NCBI RefSeq assembly: GCF_031456835.1
Contig: NZ_JAVDVK010000001.1
Span: forward strand, 868,001 to 932,000
Length of the DNA: 64,000 nucleotides
From: Leifsonia shinshuensis
Lineage (GTDB): Bacteria > Actinomycetota > Actinomycetes > Actinomycetales > Microbacteriaceae
Reading direction: 5' to 3'
Shown here: positions 51,144 through 59,930 of the stretch, one piece after another
Numbering within the stretch: position 1 is the stretch's first letter
Layout: each line of letters opens with the position of its first letter
Translations under genes and position numbers: made by a program
Notes under the pieces: generated by a model
Seen by the model: the letters and a program-made list of their open reading frames with translations, nothing else
Databases searched by the model: none
What the model was told of the DNA's origin: nothing

Positions 51144-51693
51144 CTGAGAGCGTGAGGGGACCATGGCTCGTGGTCCCCGTTGGCGCCGCGAGTGATACGG
51201 TCACCGCCCCACTAACGAGCCCGGTTGATGTGACCGGATAGGACGCAGTACTCGGAGCCGTGGTAGCAGGAATCGTGACCGGCTGGGTGTACACCGTCCG
51301 GGACGTGCGGGTCCGGCCGTCCTCCGAAACTGTGCAGTAGTACTTCGTCGATGCCGTCTCGCTGTCCTTACATGAACCAGAGAACACGAGGCCTTCCGGC
51401 AACGTGATCGTCCGAGAATCTTCGCCGCCCACTTGGTAAGTGAACGTCGAACCGGGCGAAGTGACACCGTCCCACTGCTCGAACGTGAGAGTGCCGGTTG
51501 TCCCAGGGACCGAGAAGTCCGTAGCAGGAGCCTTGGGAGTCAGTCTGATGTCGCTGAGGGCGCGGCCGTCGCTGTCGGTGGTCACAGCTGCATTTGCCGC
51601 GCCAGCGATGCCAAAAGTGAGTCCGGCGGTTGCGAGAGCGAGCGCGCCACCGGCGAGCAGCTTGCGGCCGTGGCCTGCTGAGGATGAGTTCAC
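50776..51693 (-). CDS. Surface-anchored protein with Ig-like domain (paralogue A)
   Basis: A 305-residue relative of the next gene, from GTG 51693: signal peptide (LLAGGALALATAGLTFGIAG), variable middle with two cysteines (CKDSETASTKYYC), the same Ig-like domain (GSVPLTGTAEPGATVTV) and the same C-terminal anchor (ending RRTRNTTHA). The two genes are tandem, separated by 61 bases with a hairpin. Middle domains share only the plan, not the sequence. Likely cell-surface adhesins or envelope proteins. Confidence 0.8.
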   Translation of the reverse strand: MNSSSAGHGRKLLAGGALALATAGLTFGIAGAANAAVTTDSDGRALSDIRLTPKAPATDFSVPGTTGTLTFEQWDGVTSPGSTFTYQVGGEDSRTITLPEGLVFSGSCKDSETASTKYYCTVSEDGRTRTSRTVYTQPVTIPATTAPSTASYPVTSTGLVSGAVTVSLAAPTGTTSHGPLTLSAIPVGSVAPLVVSGAGQADGSGSVPLTGTAEPGATVTVKDAAGDLVGTKIVGVDGAWSVPVPSGTSSPLSITQTVGALTGSPVTFDVAALPVWPGLAAAGALLVAGFGGSRLIRRTRNTTHA

Positions 51694-51920
51694 GATGGAG
51701 TTCCTTTCGGGTGAGTGGTCCTCCTTTCAGAGACTCAGCGACGGCGAACTCGTGACGCTCTTGCACTTACTGGCCTGGACTGTCGGCTCTCTCACTCGAC
51801 ATGACCGCCTGAATGCGACTCCCGACCCACCGCAGAACACCTCCTGACACCGCGCGTCCGGAGCGCTAATGTCAGCACCAACCGCCACACTGGCGGCCGC
51901 CACTGCGAAGGGATGAAGCA

Positions 51921-52562
51921 ATGAGCGTGAACGACCCCACCGACCCGATGCTGCACGAGTTCTCCCTGGACGCCCGTCAGATGACGCGCTCCGCCATCAA
52001 CGCCATCCGCACCGCGCTCGGCATCAGTGGCGCCATCGGCGTGATCCTCGGCATCGTGCTGCTGTTCTGGCCCGAGAAGACCATCGCCGTGCTCGCGGTC
52101 TTCCTCGGCATCTACTTCCTGGTCGCCGGCATCCTGCGTCTCGGCGTCGGGATCTTCAGCCGCGGGATGCGCGGGGGCGCGCGTGCGCTCAACATCATCC
52201 TCGGCGTGCTGCTCATCTTCGTCGGGATCGTGGCGCTCAAGAACGTCTCCGCCGCAGCGGTCACGCTGGTGATCTTCACCGTCGCGTTCATCGGCGTCGG
52301 CTGGATCATCGAGGGCGTCATGGCGCTGGCCGAAGCCGGCCGCTCCGCTTCCGCGGGCTGGTCGATCACGTTCGGCATCCTGAGCATCCTCGCGGGCATC
52401 GTGGTGCTCGTCCTGCCGGTCTCGTCGGCCGCGTTCCTGCTGCTGTTCGCGGCGATCGCGCTGATCGTCCTCGGCGTCATCGGGATCGTCCGCGCCTTCA
52501 CCTTCGGCCGCGACGTCCTCAAGGCCACGGACACGACCCCGGCTGCACCGCGCGTCGCCTGA
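51921..52562 (+). CDS. HdeD/DUF308 family membrane protein
   Basis: A 213-residue protein with six membrane segments in three helical pairs (about 30-50, 55-78, 90-105, 110-135, 148-170, 175-195), typical for HdeD-like acid-resistance proteins, e.g. GIVLLFWPEKTIAVLAVFLGIYFLVAGI. The family is linked to acid stress in enterobacteria, but its biochemical role is unknown. Confidence 0.88.
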   Translation: MSVNDPTDPMLHEFSLDARQMTRSAINAIRTALGISGAIGVILGIVLLFWPEKTIAVLAVFLGIYFLVAGILRLGVGIFSRGMRGGARALNIILGVLLIFVGIVALKNVSAAAVTLVIFTVAFIGVGWIIEGVMALAEAGRSASAGWSITFGILSILAGIVVLVLPVSSAAFLLLFAAIALIVLGVIGIVRAFTFGRDVLKATDTTPAAPRVA

Positions 52563-52579
52563 CCGCGCGCACGACACGG

Positions 52580-52612
52580 AACGGCCCCGCTCGGGATGCG
52601 AGCGGGGCCGTT
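52580..52612. terminator. Bidirectional terminator
   Basis: A perfect 14-base stem (52580-52593, AACGGCCCCGCTCG, with 52599-52612) and a 5-base loop, between the convergent HdeD and S9-peptidase genes. Confidence 0.85.
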
Positions 52613-52618
52613 CGTCGT

Positions 52619-54613
52619 TCAGCGGTGGTTGCTGCGGCTGGGCAGATGCTCCGCCCACCAGTCGAGGATGATGTCGAAGCGCTCCCGGCGGTGCCGCGGC
52701 CGTCCGCTGCGGCTGAGCTCGTGGTCCTCACCGGGGAAGACGACCAGCTCCGTCTCCACGCCGCGCCGCTTCAGCGCCGCGTAGTAGCGCTCGGCCTGGC
52801 TGAGCGGGCAGCGCAGGTCGCTCGACGAGTGCAGCACGAGCGTCGGCGTCCGCACCCGGTCGACGACCGCCTGCGGGCTCTGCGACCGCATCAGCTCGGG
52901 GTCGGTGCCGGTGTACTCGTCGCCGAAGAAGCTGCCGATGTCGCTCGTCCCGACGAAGGCGTCCGGGTCGAGGAACCCGCGTTCGACGATCGCCGCGGCG
53001 AAGCGGTGGTCGTGCGCGATCGTCCACGCCGTCAGATAGCCGCCGTACGAGCCGCCCATGATGCCGACGCGTTCCCGGTCGAGACCGGGCGTCTCGGCGA
53101 TGGCGCCGTCGAGGAAGTCCAGCACGTCGGCCAGGTCGACCGTGCCCATCCGCTGGCGGATGACGCGACCGTGCTCCTGCCCGTAGCCCGCGGCTCCGCG
53201 CGGGTTGCACATCACGACCGCGTAGCCCGCGGCGACGTAGACCTGCGCCTCGTCGAACAGGGCGCCGGTGTAGGACGCGTACGGGCCGCCGTGGATGTTG
53301 AGAAGCACCGGATGCGGACCCTCGCCTTCCGGCGTGAGCACCCACCCGTGCACCGGGTAGCCGTCGCGGCCGGTCACCGTGAGTTCGACGGGCTCGACGA
53401 TGCCGGTCGCGCGAAGCGGAGCCGACAGGTCGGTCAGCCGGTGAAGGCCGCCCGCGTCCACGACGGCGACGTCGCCGGAGGTCCGGGCGTCGGCGAACGA
53501 CACGACGACGGTCTCGCCCGCGACGCCGGCGCCGCCGACGACGGTGCGCTCGTCCGTCAGGTCGCGGCTCTCCCCCGCCGCGTCGACCTCGACCAGCACG
53601 AGGGCTCCGCGACGACGGTCCTGCACCAGCACGGCGTCGTCGCGGACCGGGACGATCGACGACTCGGTCAGGTCGACCGGCTCCGGATCCGTGAGCCGCC
53701 GTGGCGTCTCGCCGTCGGCCTCGATCACGTACAGCGCCGTGTTCTTGGCGACGAAGTCGCGGCCGCTCTCGCCCACATCCTGAGCCGTGAAGAAGAGCGT
53801 GCCACCCGGAGCGAAGCGGGCGTCCACCATGCTGTACGAACCGTGCGGCCCGGTGAGGTCGCGCGCGTCCCCGCCCTCCACCGGAACGGTGAAGACGTTC
53901 GATCGCAGGTCGACGTCGCGGCTCGCGTGGCGTGCCGAGATGAAGGCGATCCTCCGCCCGTCGGGCGAGAACGAGATCGAGCCGTCGTCCCACGGACCGT
54001 CGGTCAGCTGACGCGGCTCGGCCACGGCGGGCGCCGGGTCCGAGGACCCGTCCGGCCGTGGCGCCGGGGCGGGCGACGGCGCCGCCCAGACGTCGGGCAC
54101 GGACACGACGAACACGTGCGCCCGCCGGTCGATCGTGTAGCCGACGCCGTTCGCCTGATACTTGAGCGACTGGATGCGCCGCGCGGGCTCCCCGTTCGGG
54201 TCGATGCCCTCCACGGTGCCGTAGCGGCCCTGCTCCGGCTCGCGGCTGACGAACGCCAACGTGCGGCCGTCGGGCGACCAGTCGAACTCGGTCACGCCGA
54301 GCTTGCGGTCCGTGACCGCGACGGGCTCCCCGCCGGCCGCGTCGACCACGAAGAGCTGCGGCGGGCGTTTCGGCTCGGCCCGGAGGAAGGCGAGCAGCCG
54401 CCCGTCCGGGGAGAACCGCGGCGCGGTGTCGCGGAAGCCGCGCGTCAGGAGCTTCGGGGCGGCGTGACCGCCGAGCGGGATGGTCCACAGCTGACCGACC
54501 GTCGCGTCGGCGCTCAGCGAGGGATGCGTTACGGCGACGACGGCCCGGCCCCCTCCGGGGTGGACCGTCGGGGTCGAGACGCCGACCAGCAGGTCGAGAT
54601 CGGCGGCCTTCAT
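52619..54613 (-). CDS. S9 family (prolyl-oligopeptidase/acylaminoacyl-type) peptidase
   Basis: A 664-residue enzyme: N-terminal beta-propeller (about 10-390, repeats such as FSPDGRLLAFLRAEP, FSPDGRRIAFISARH) and a C-terminal alpha/beta hydrolase domain. The nucleophile is Ser in GGSYGGYL (about residue 522), and the histidine of GEDHELSR (about 630) completes the triad with an aspartate in HSSSDLRCP. It removes residues from acylated or proline-containing peptides. It overlaps the SDR stop by four bases (ATGA). Confidence 0.92.
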   Translation of the reverse strand: MKAADLDLLVGVSTPTVHPGGGRAVVAVTHPSLSADATVGQLWTIPLGGHAAPKLLTRGFRDTAPRFSPDGRLLAFLRAEPKRPPQLFVVDAAGGEPVAVTDRKLGVTEFDWSPDGRTLAFVSREPEQGRYGTVEGIDPNGEPARRIQSLKYQANGVGYTIDRRAHVFVVSVPDVWAAPSPAPAPRPDGSSDPAPAVAEPRQLTDGPWDDGSISFSPDGRRIAFISARHASRDVDLRSNVFTVPVEGGDARDLTGPHGSYSMVDARFAPGGTLFFTAQDVGESGRDFVAKNTALYVIEADGETPRRLTDPEPVDLTESSIVPVRDDAVLVQDRRRGALVLVEVDAAGESRDLTDERTVVGGAGVAGETVVVSFADARTSGDVAVVDAGGLHRLTDLSAPLRATGIVEPVELTVTGRDGYPVHGWVLTPEGEGPHPVLLNIHGGPYASYTGALFDEAQVYVAAGYAVVMCNPRGAAGYGQEHGRVIRQRMGTVDLADVLDFLDGAIAETPGLDRERVGIMGGSYGGYLTAWTIAHDHRFAAAIVERGFLDPDAFVGTSDIGSFFGDEYTGTDPELMRSQSPQAVVDRVRTPTLVLHSSSDLRCPLSQAERYYAALKRRGVETELVVFPGEDHELSRSGRPRHRRERFDIILDWWAEHLPSRSNHR

Positions 54614-55380
54614 TCGGCGATCGGGGTGAAGCTCGACACGTCGCCGACGAGGCGGGTGTGATCGACGGGGATCGGGTCGATCACGGCCGCGGCGACCTCG
54701 GCCGCGAACTCGCTGACGTTGTACAGGCGTCCGGCCGCCTCCTTGCGGGCGTCGATCGCGCCCGGGTTGAGCCGGTTGAGGAGCGTGGCGGTGATGGTGC
54801 CCTCGATCATGTCGCCCGACACGACCACGAACTCCACACCCTTCTCCTCGAGCTGCGGGAGCAGCGCGCGCAGCGCGTCCTCACCCGCACGCTTGCTCAG
54901 CGCGACGGCCTCGTACTCCGGCATCGTCGGCGTCGTCTGGATGAAGTGCGCCTGGTGGCTGGTCACGAAGACGACCCGGGCGCCCTCGCCGAGCAGCGGG
55001 AGGGCCGCGGTCAGGGTGTTGACCTGCGCGTCGCGGTTCAGCTGCATCGCGTAGTCCTCGGCCATGCCGGACTCCATGCCGCCGGACGCGTTGAGTACGA
55101 GCACGTCGAGGCCGCCCCAGGCGTCCGAGACGGACCGGAACATGGCCGCAACCGACTCCTGATCGGTCAGGTCCGCGCCGATCGCGATCGCGGTGCCGCC
55201 GTTCGCGACGATGGAGTCGACGAGCTTGATCGCGCGCGCCTCCTTGTTGCGGTAGTTGATCACCACGCTCGCGCCCGCCTCCGCGAGGTACTGCGCGGTG
55301 TCGGCTCCGATACCGCGCGACGAGCCGGTGACGAGGGCGCGCTTGCCCGTCAGCGAACCAGGGGGAAGGGGGTTTGCCAC
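54610..55380 (-). CDS. Short-chain dehydrogenase/reductase
   Basis: A 256-residue SDR from GTG 55380 (GAGGAG upstream). The NAD(P) loop is TGSSRGIG; the second strand ends in VVINYRN. The usual catalytic Y-x-x-x-K is not present: the segment reads YEAVALSK, with valine at the expected tyrosine position, so catalysis may differ or be lost. It is translationally coupled to the S9 peptidase, an unexpected pairing. Confidence 0.82.
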   Translation of the reverse strand: MANPLPPGSLTGKRALVTGSSRGIGADTAQYLAEAGASVVINYRNKEARAIKLVDSIVANGGTAIAIGADLTDQESVAAMFRSVSDAWGGLDVLVLNASGGMESGMAEDYAMQLNRDAQVNTLTAALPLLGEGARVVFVTSHQAHFIQTTPTMPEYEAVALSKRAGEDALRALLPQLEEKGVEFVVVSGDMIEGTITATLLNRLNPGAIDARKEAAGRLYNVSEFAAEVAAAVIDPIPVDHTRLVGDVSSFTPIAE

Positions 55381-55486
55381 GAATACTCCTCGGCGTCGAT
55401 GTCTGCATCCTGAGACTACCAAGTGGGTCGGATCCGTCGCCGTTGCGTCCTGGTACGGTCATACCAAGCAGTGAAAGGGGGACGCC

Positions 55487-55987
55487 ATGGACATCGCATC
55501 CTTCGCCTGGATCGTGTGGCTGGTCCTCATCCTCGTGTTCGTCATCATCGAGATGCTGAGCCTCGATTTCGTCTTCCTCATGATGGCCATCGGCAGTCTC
55601 GGCGGGCTCCTCTCCGGTCTGTTCGGAGCGCCCTGGTGGCTGCAACTGATCATCGCCGCCGTGCTGTCCGTCGTGCTGATCTTCTTCATCCGGCCGCCCC
55701 TCCTCCATGCGCTGAAGCGCGGCGGAGACCCGGCGAAGAGCAACGTCGACCGGCTGATCGGGATGGGCGGCGTCGTCGTCTCCACCGTCACCCGCGCCAC
55801 GGGCCTCGTGAAGCTGCAGGTCGGCGAGACGTGGACCGCGCGGCTCGACTCCCCGGACGGCTCCCGAACCGAGCTCGTGCCGGGCGAGCAGGTCGTCGTG
55901 GTCTCGATCGAGGGGGCCACCGCCGTCGTCGCCCCCGCACCGGTCTCCGCTGGAACCGACGGCATTACCGAGAGGATCGCGCCGTGA
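55487..55987 (+). CDS. NfeD-like membrane protein
   Basis: A 166-residue protein with an N-terminal membrane segment pair (residues 8-70, including IIEMLSLDFVFLMMAIGSLGG) and a soluble C-terminal OB-fold domain (VDRLIGMGGVVVSTVTRATGLVKLQVGE). NfeD partners with the SPFH protein encoded next. Overlaps it by four bases. Confidence 0.88.
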   Translation: MDIASFAWIVWLVLILVFVIIEMLSLDFVFLMMAIGSLGGLLSGLFGAPWWLQLIIAAVLSVVLIFFIRPPLLHALKRGGDPAKSNVDRLIGMGGVVVSTVTRATGLVKLQVGETWTARLDSPDGSRTELVPGEQVVVVSIEGATAVVAPAPVSAGTDGITERIAP

Positions 55988-56988
55988 CCGATTCGACCCA
56001 GCTCGTCGTGACCATCGTCGTGAGCGTTATCGTCCTGATCATCGCGATCTTCGTGCTGGTCACGCTGTTCCGGGCGATCCGCATCATCCCGCAGGCCCGC
56101 GCTGGAGTGGTGGAGCGGCTCGGCCGGTACCACAAGACGCTCATGCCGGGGCTCAACGTGGTCGTGCCGTTCATCGACAAGGTCCGCCCGCTCATCGACA
56201 TGCGCGAGCAGGTGGTCTCGTTCCCGCCGCAGCCGGTGATCACCGAGGACAACCTGGTCGTCTCGATCGACACGGTCGTCTACTTCCAGGTCAACGACGC
56301 GCGCGCCGCGACCTACGAGATCGCCAACTACCTCGGCGCCGTCGAGCAGCTCACCACCACCACGCTCCGCAACGTGGTCGGCGGGCTGAACCTCGAAGAG
56401 GCGCTGACGAGCCGCGACAACATCAACGGACAGCTGCGCGTTGTCCTCGACGAAGCCACCGGCAAGTGGGGCATCCGGGTGGCGCGCGTCGAGCTCAAGG
56501 CGATCGAGCCGCCCCTCTCCATCCAGGACTCGATGGAGAAGCAGATGCGCGCCGAGCGGGACCGCCGTGCCGTGATCCTGACCGCCGAGGGCACCAAGCA
56601 GTCCGAGATCCTGAACGCGGAAGGTCTGCGGCAGGCGGCGATCCTGAAGGCGGAGGGCGACGCGAAGGCCGCCGTGCTGCGCGCCGAGGGCGAGGCGCAG
56701 GCCATCACCACGGTGTTCGGGGCCATCCACAAGGGGAATCCGGACAACCTCCTGCTCGCCTACCAGTACCTCCAGACGCTTCCGAAGCTCGCCGACGGCC
56801 CCGCGAACAAGCTGTGGATCATCCCGAGCGAGCTCACCGAGGCCCTGAAGGGCATCGGCACCGCGTTCGCGCCCGGTACCGCGCCTACGGCCGGTGCGCC
56901 AGCGGCGGCGACCGCGCCGACCGCGCCGACGGCGGACGCCGCGCCCATCGCACCGACGGAATCGCCCGCTCCCCCGCCCGCATCGTGA
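55984..56988 (+). CDS. SPFH/band-7 (stomatin-like, QmcA type) membrane protein
   Basis: A 334-residue protein from GTG 55984. Membrane segment about residues 8-28, then the SPFH domain (IRIIPQARAGVVERLGRYHKTLMPGLN, DMREQVVSFPPQPVITEDN, TLRNVVGGLNLEEALTSRD), a helical coiled coil rich in Ala and Glu (about 200-250), and an Ala/Pro/Thr tail. SPFH proteins scaffold membrane microdomains and modulate FtsH; NfeD is its standard partner. Confidence 0.92.
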   Translation: MTDSTQLVVTIVVSVIVLIIAIFVLVTLFRAIRIIPQARAGVVERLGRYHKTLMPGLNVVVPFIDKVRPLIDMREQVVSFPPQPVITEDNLVVSIDTVVYFQVNDARAATYEIANYLGAVEQLTTTTLRNVVGGLNLEEALTSRDNINGQLRVVLDEATGKWGIRVARVELKAIEPPLSIQDSMEKQMRAERDRRAVILTAEGTKQSEILNAEGLRQAAILKAEGDAKAAVLRAEGEAQAITTVFGAIHKGNPDNLLLAYQYLQTLPKLADGPANKLWIIPSELTEALKGIGTAFAPGTAPTAGAPAAATAPTAPTADAAPIAPTESPAPPPAS

Positions 56989-57734
56989 GCTTCCTCGACG
57001 GCAGGCCGCCGCGCGTCATCGCGCATCGCGGCCTGGCACTCGACGCGCCGGAGAACACGCTCCTGGCGTTCCTCCGCGCGCTCAACGCGGGCGCGACGCA
57101 CCTCGAGACGGACATCCACGCGTCCGCCGACGGCGTCGCGGTCATCGCCCACGACCCGGACCTCTCCCGGGTCGCCGGACGCGACGTCCAGGTTGCGCAG
57201 CTGACGCTCTCCGAGCTCCGCCGCATCGATCTCGGTCACGGCCAGAGCTTCTGCTCGCTCGCCGAGGCGCTCGAGGCGTTCCCCGCCGCGCGCTTCAACA
57301 TCGACGTCAAGGATGCGCGCGCAGCCGCCTCCGCGGTGGAGGCGATCCGCGCGGCCCGCGCCACCGACCGCGTGCTCATCACCAGCTTCGCCGCCGACCG
57401 GCGGAAGGCCGTCGCCGCCCAGCTGCCCGGCGTCGCCTGCTCCCCCGCCGTCTCCGAGTTCCTGCCGGTGATCGCAGGCGCCAAGCTCGGCCTCTCGGCC
57501 CTCGTGCGCCGCTCGCTCGCCCCGTTCGCCGCGGTCCAGGTGCCCGAGCGGCGCGGACCTCTGCGCATCGTGACCCCGCGGACGGTGGAGCGCATCCATG
57601 CCGCTGGAGCAGAGGTGCACGTGTGGACGGTGAACGAGCCCGGCGACATGATCCGCCTGCTCGACGCCGGCGTCGACGGCATCGTGACCGACCGCTGCGA
57701 CGTTCTCCGCCGGGTGGTCGACGCCCGCCGCTGA
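56985..57734 (+). CDS. Glycerophosphodiester phosphodiesterase
   Basis: A 249-residue GDPD from GTG 56985 (GTGA overlap with the SPFH stop). Key motifs are VIAHRGLALDAPENTLLAF (catalytic His-Arg), ETDIH (metal-binding Glu/Asp) and HD in VIAHDPDLSR. The C-terminal VHVWTVNEPGDMIRLLDAGVDGIVTDR is the standard end. It releases glycerol-3-phosphate from phospholipid head groups; no signal peptide, so cytoplasmic. Confidence 0.93.
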   Translation: MSFLDGRPPRVIAHRGLALDAPENTLLAFLRALNAGATHLETDIHASADGVAVIAHDPDLSRVAGRDVQVAQLTLSELRRIDLGHGQSFCSLAEALEAFPAARFNIDVKDARAAASAVEAIRAARATDRVLITSFAADRRKAVAAQLPGVACSPAVSEFLPVIAGAKLGLSALVRRSLAPFAAVQVPERRGPLRIVTPRTVERIHAAGAEVHVWTVNEPGDMIRLLDAGVDGIVTDRCDVLRRVVDARR

Positions 57735-57789
57735 ACGCGCCGCCGCGGCGCCGGTGACTCTGTGAGGGCACTGGGAGAAACGGCGCCCC

Positions 57790-57816
57790 GGAAAGATAAT
57801 CCCCAGCTTGACGGTT
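57790..57816 (+). promoter_or_regulatory. Sigma-R-like promoter of rbpA
   Basis: GGAAA (57790-57794), a 19-base spacer and GTT (57814-57816), the form recognised by the actinobacterial thiol-stress sigma factor SigR (GGAA ... GTT). A TTGACG (57808) lies in the spacer but has no -10 partner. Confidence 0.6.
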
Positions 57817-57856
57817 TATAACTGTGAGGATTCGCGCACAGAGGAGAGACCACACA

Positions 57857-58228
57857 ATGGCAGATCGAAGCTTGCGCGGTATGAGACTCGGCGCCCAGAG
57901 CTTACAGAGCGAAGAAGGCGTCGTCTACTCTCCGCGTTCCCGTTACACCTACCTGTGTTCTGCGTGCGGCAAGGACACCGAGGTGGTGTTCTCGGCCGAG
58001 GCCGAGGCCCCCGACACCTGGGAGTGCAAGCACTGCGGGCATGAGGCCCTTCTGCTCGTCGGTGACACCCCCGTCGAGGTCGACCACTCGGACGTCAAGA
58101 CGCCGCGCAGCCACTGGGACATGCTGCTCGAGCGCCGCACCCGCGCCGAACTGGAGGAGCTCCTCGAGGAGCGCCTGCAGTACCTGCGGGCGCGCCGGGG
58201 AACCAGCGAGCACAAGCACAGCGCCTGA
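57857..58228 (+). CDS. rbpA: RNA polymerase-binding protein RbpA
   Basis: A 123-residue actinobacteria-specific protein, essential or nearly so, that binds sigma and stabilises open complexes. It has the N-terminal tail (MADRSLRGMRLGAQSLQSEE), the zinc/core domain with paired cysteines (CSACGKDTEVVF and WECKHCGHEA) and the C-terminal sigma-interaction helix (LEELLEERLQYLRARRG). Length matches the family. Confidence 0.96.
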   Translation: MADRSLRGMRLGAQSLQSEEGVVYSPRSRYTYLCSACGKDTEVVFSAEAEAPDTWECKHCGHEALLLVGDTPVEVDHSDVKTPRSHWDMLLERRTRAELEELLEERLQYLRARRGTSEHKHSA

Positions 58229-58241
58229 CATCAGCAGGCGG

Positions 58242-58277
58242 AGGCCGTTCTCACCGTCGAGGTGAGGACGGCCTTTT
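58242..58277 (+). terminator. rbpA terminator overlapping lnt stop
   Basis: A 14-base stem with one G-U pair (58242-58255 with 58261-58274), a 5-base loop and TTTT. The stop codon of lnt (58251-58253, minus strand) lies within its left arm, so the two convergent genes share it. Confidence 0.8.
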
Positions 58278-59858
58278 CATGTCCGCTGCGCGCCGCGGCT
58301 CCTGCAGCGGAACGAGAGGCAGCAGTGCCGGGTTCCGTCGGCCCACGAACGCGGCGAACAGCCCGAACAGGCCCAGCCCCGCGACCAGGAACTCGATCCC
58401 CCGGCTGAGGAGCGTCGCCGGTGTGGTCGTCGTCCCGAGAGGCACGTCCGCGACCATGTGACCAGGCTTGAACGGCGCGATAGAGCTGATCGTGCTCCCG
58501 TCCGGCCCGATGATCTGGCTGCTGCCGACCGTGGAGATGTTGACCAGCGACCGGCCGGACTCGATCGCCCGCAGCCGGGCGATGGCGAGCTGCTGCTGGT
58601 TCTCATCCGTCTCACCGAAGTCGGCGTTGTTCGTCTGCGCCAGGATCACCTGCGCTCCCCCGCGCATCATGTCGGTCAGCAGCTGGTCGTCCACGATGTC
58701 GAAGCAGATCGAGATGCCCGCGCGCACACCTCCCACGTCGAACACGTTGTCCCGGGTCCCCGGCGTGTAGTCGCGGCCGATCAGGTCGATCAGCGACGGC
58801 GCGAACGGCCGCCAGAAGGCCCGGTCCGGCACGTACTCCCCGAACGGCACCGGGTGCTTCTTGTCGTAGTAGTCGACGGCGCCGCGCCCGGCCTCCCACT
58901 GCAGCGACGTGTTGTACAGCTTGTCGTCGCGCTGCGTGATCGTGCCGACGATGAACGGCGCCTTGTAGAGCCGCCCGAGCGCATCCAGAGCCTCCGCCGT
59001 CTGGGGATCGCGGGTGGGATCCGGCAGCGCGGACCCCTCCGGCCACACGACCATGTCGACGCGGTTCGCGCCGGTGCGCTCCTTCGCCGGGATCTGCAGA
59101 GTCTCGGTGACCTGCGTGTCGAAGACGGCGCCCTCCGGCGCGTTGTCGAAGTACCCGGCGGGGCCGTTCCCCTGCACCGCCGCGATCCGCGTGGTCCCGT
59201 GCGTCGTCGCCGGCCAGGCGGGCACCGCGAAGACCAGTGCGACCGCGATCCCGGCGAGCAGGGCGCGGGATGCCGAGCCCACCTCCACGGTGAAGGGCGA
59301 CTCCACCAGGAGGGCGACCAGCCACACCATCACGAAGCTGACGCCCGAGATCCCCAGCCACGCGACCATCGGCGCGAGCGGGCTGGTCGACTGCGACTCG
59401 GCGACGCGCCCCCACGAGAAGCCGCCGTACGGCCACGTGCCGGTCACGAACTCCCGCAGCACCCAGAGGCCGCCGATCACCACCGGCAGCAGGCCGAGCC
59501 GCCCGAGCAGCGTGGGGAACGCCCGCGGCAGCCAGCGGTACGCGAGGGTCAGCAGGACGCCGCCCGCGCCACAGAACAGCGCCTCCAAGACCGACAGCGC
59601 GACCCAGGGCACCGGACCGAGGTAGAGGGCCGTCCAGGCGACATGCACGAGGTAGAACGAGACGCCCGCGACGAAGCCGACGAGGAAGCCCGAGCCGGCA
59701 CGGCGTCCCCGCTGGGCCAGCAGCACCATGGCGATGCCGACGAACGTGAGCGGCCACACATCCTTGTCCGGGAAACCGGCGTCCAGCACAGGGCCTGCAG
59801 CCGCCGCCAGCAGCACCGCGAGCCAGAGCGGAAGCGGGGCTCGGGAGGGGGTGCGCAC
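58251..59858 (-). CDS. lnt: Apolipoprotein N-acyltransferase
   Basis: A 535-residue membrane enzyme from GTG 59858 that N-acylates lipoproteins. It has about seven N-terminal membrane segments (residues 5-230) and a periplasmic-type nitrilase domain with the Glu-Lys-Cys triad: WPEGS (about residue 273), YYDKKHPVPFGEY (about 338) and SICFDIV (about 388). A final membrane segment follows (about 480-505). Length matches the family. Confidence 0.94.
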   Translation of the reverse strand: MRTPSRAPLPLWLAVLLAAAAGPVLDAGFPDKDVWPLTFVGIAMVLLAQRGRRAGSGFLVGFVAGVSFYLVHVAWTALYLGPVPWVALSVLEALFCGAGGVLLTLAYRWLPRAFPTLLGRLGLLPVVIGGLWVLREFVTGTWPYGGFSWGRVAESQSTSPLAPMVAWLGISGVSFVMVWLVALLVESPFTVEVGSASRALLAGIAVALVFAVPAWPATTHGTTRIAAVQGNGPAGYFDNAPEGAVFDTQVTETLQIPAKERTGANRVDMVVWPEGSALPDPTRDPQTAEALDALGRLYKAPFIVGTITQRDDKLYNTSLQWEAGRGAVDYYDKKHPVPFGEYVPDRAFWRPFAPSLIDLIGRDYTPGTRDNVFDVGGVRAGISICFDIVDDQLLTDMMRGGAQVILAQTNNADFGETDENQQQLAIARLRAIESGRSLVNISTVGSSQIIGPDGSTISSIAPFKPGHMVADVPLGTTTTPATLLSRGIEFLVAGLGLFGLFAAFVGRRNPALLPLVPLQEPRRAADMKRPSSPRR

Positions 59859-59930
59859 GAAGGGAGAGCCTAAAGCATCCGGATGTGGCGGCGGCTCAGG
59901 AACTACCGGGGCGTCGCGGCGCCGCGTCGC

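Noticed and set aside
49803..51693. LPxTG sortase anchoring of the two surface proteins
   Set aside because: The C-terminus has a membrane segment and basic end, but the LPVWPG before it is not a sortase motif and no sortase gene is nearby.
51694..51844. 50-residue + strand frame (MEFLSGEW...) upstream of the surface-protein gene
   Set aside because: It overlaps the ribosome site of the leftward surface gene, lacks its own ribosome site and has no recognisable domain.
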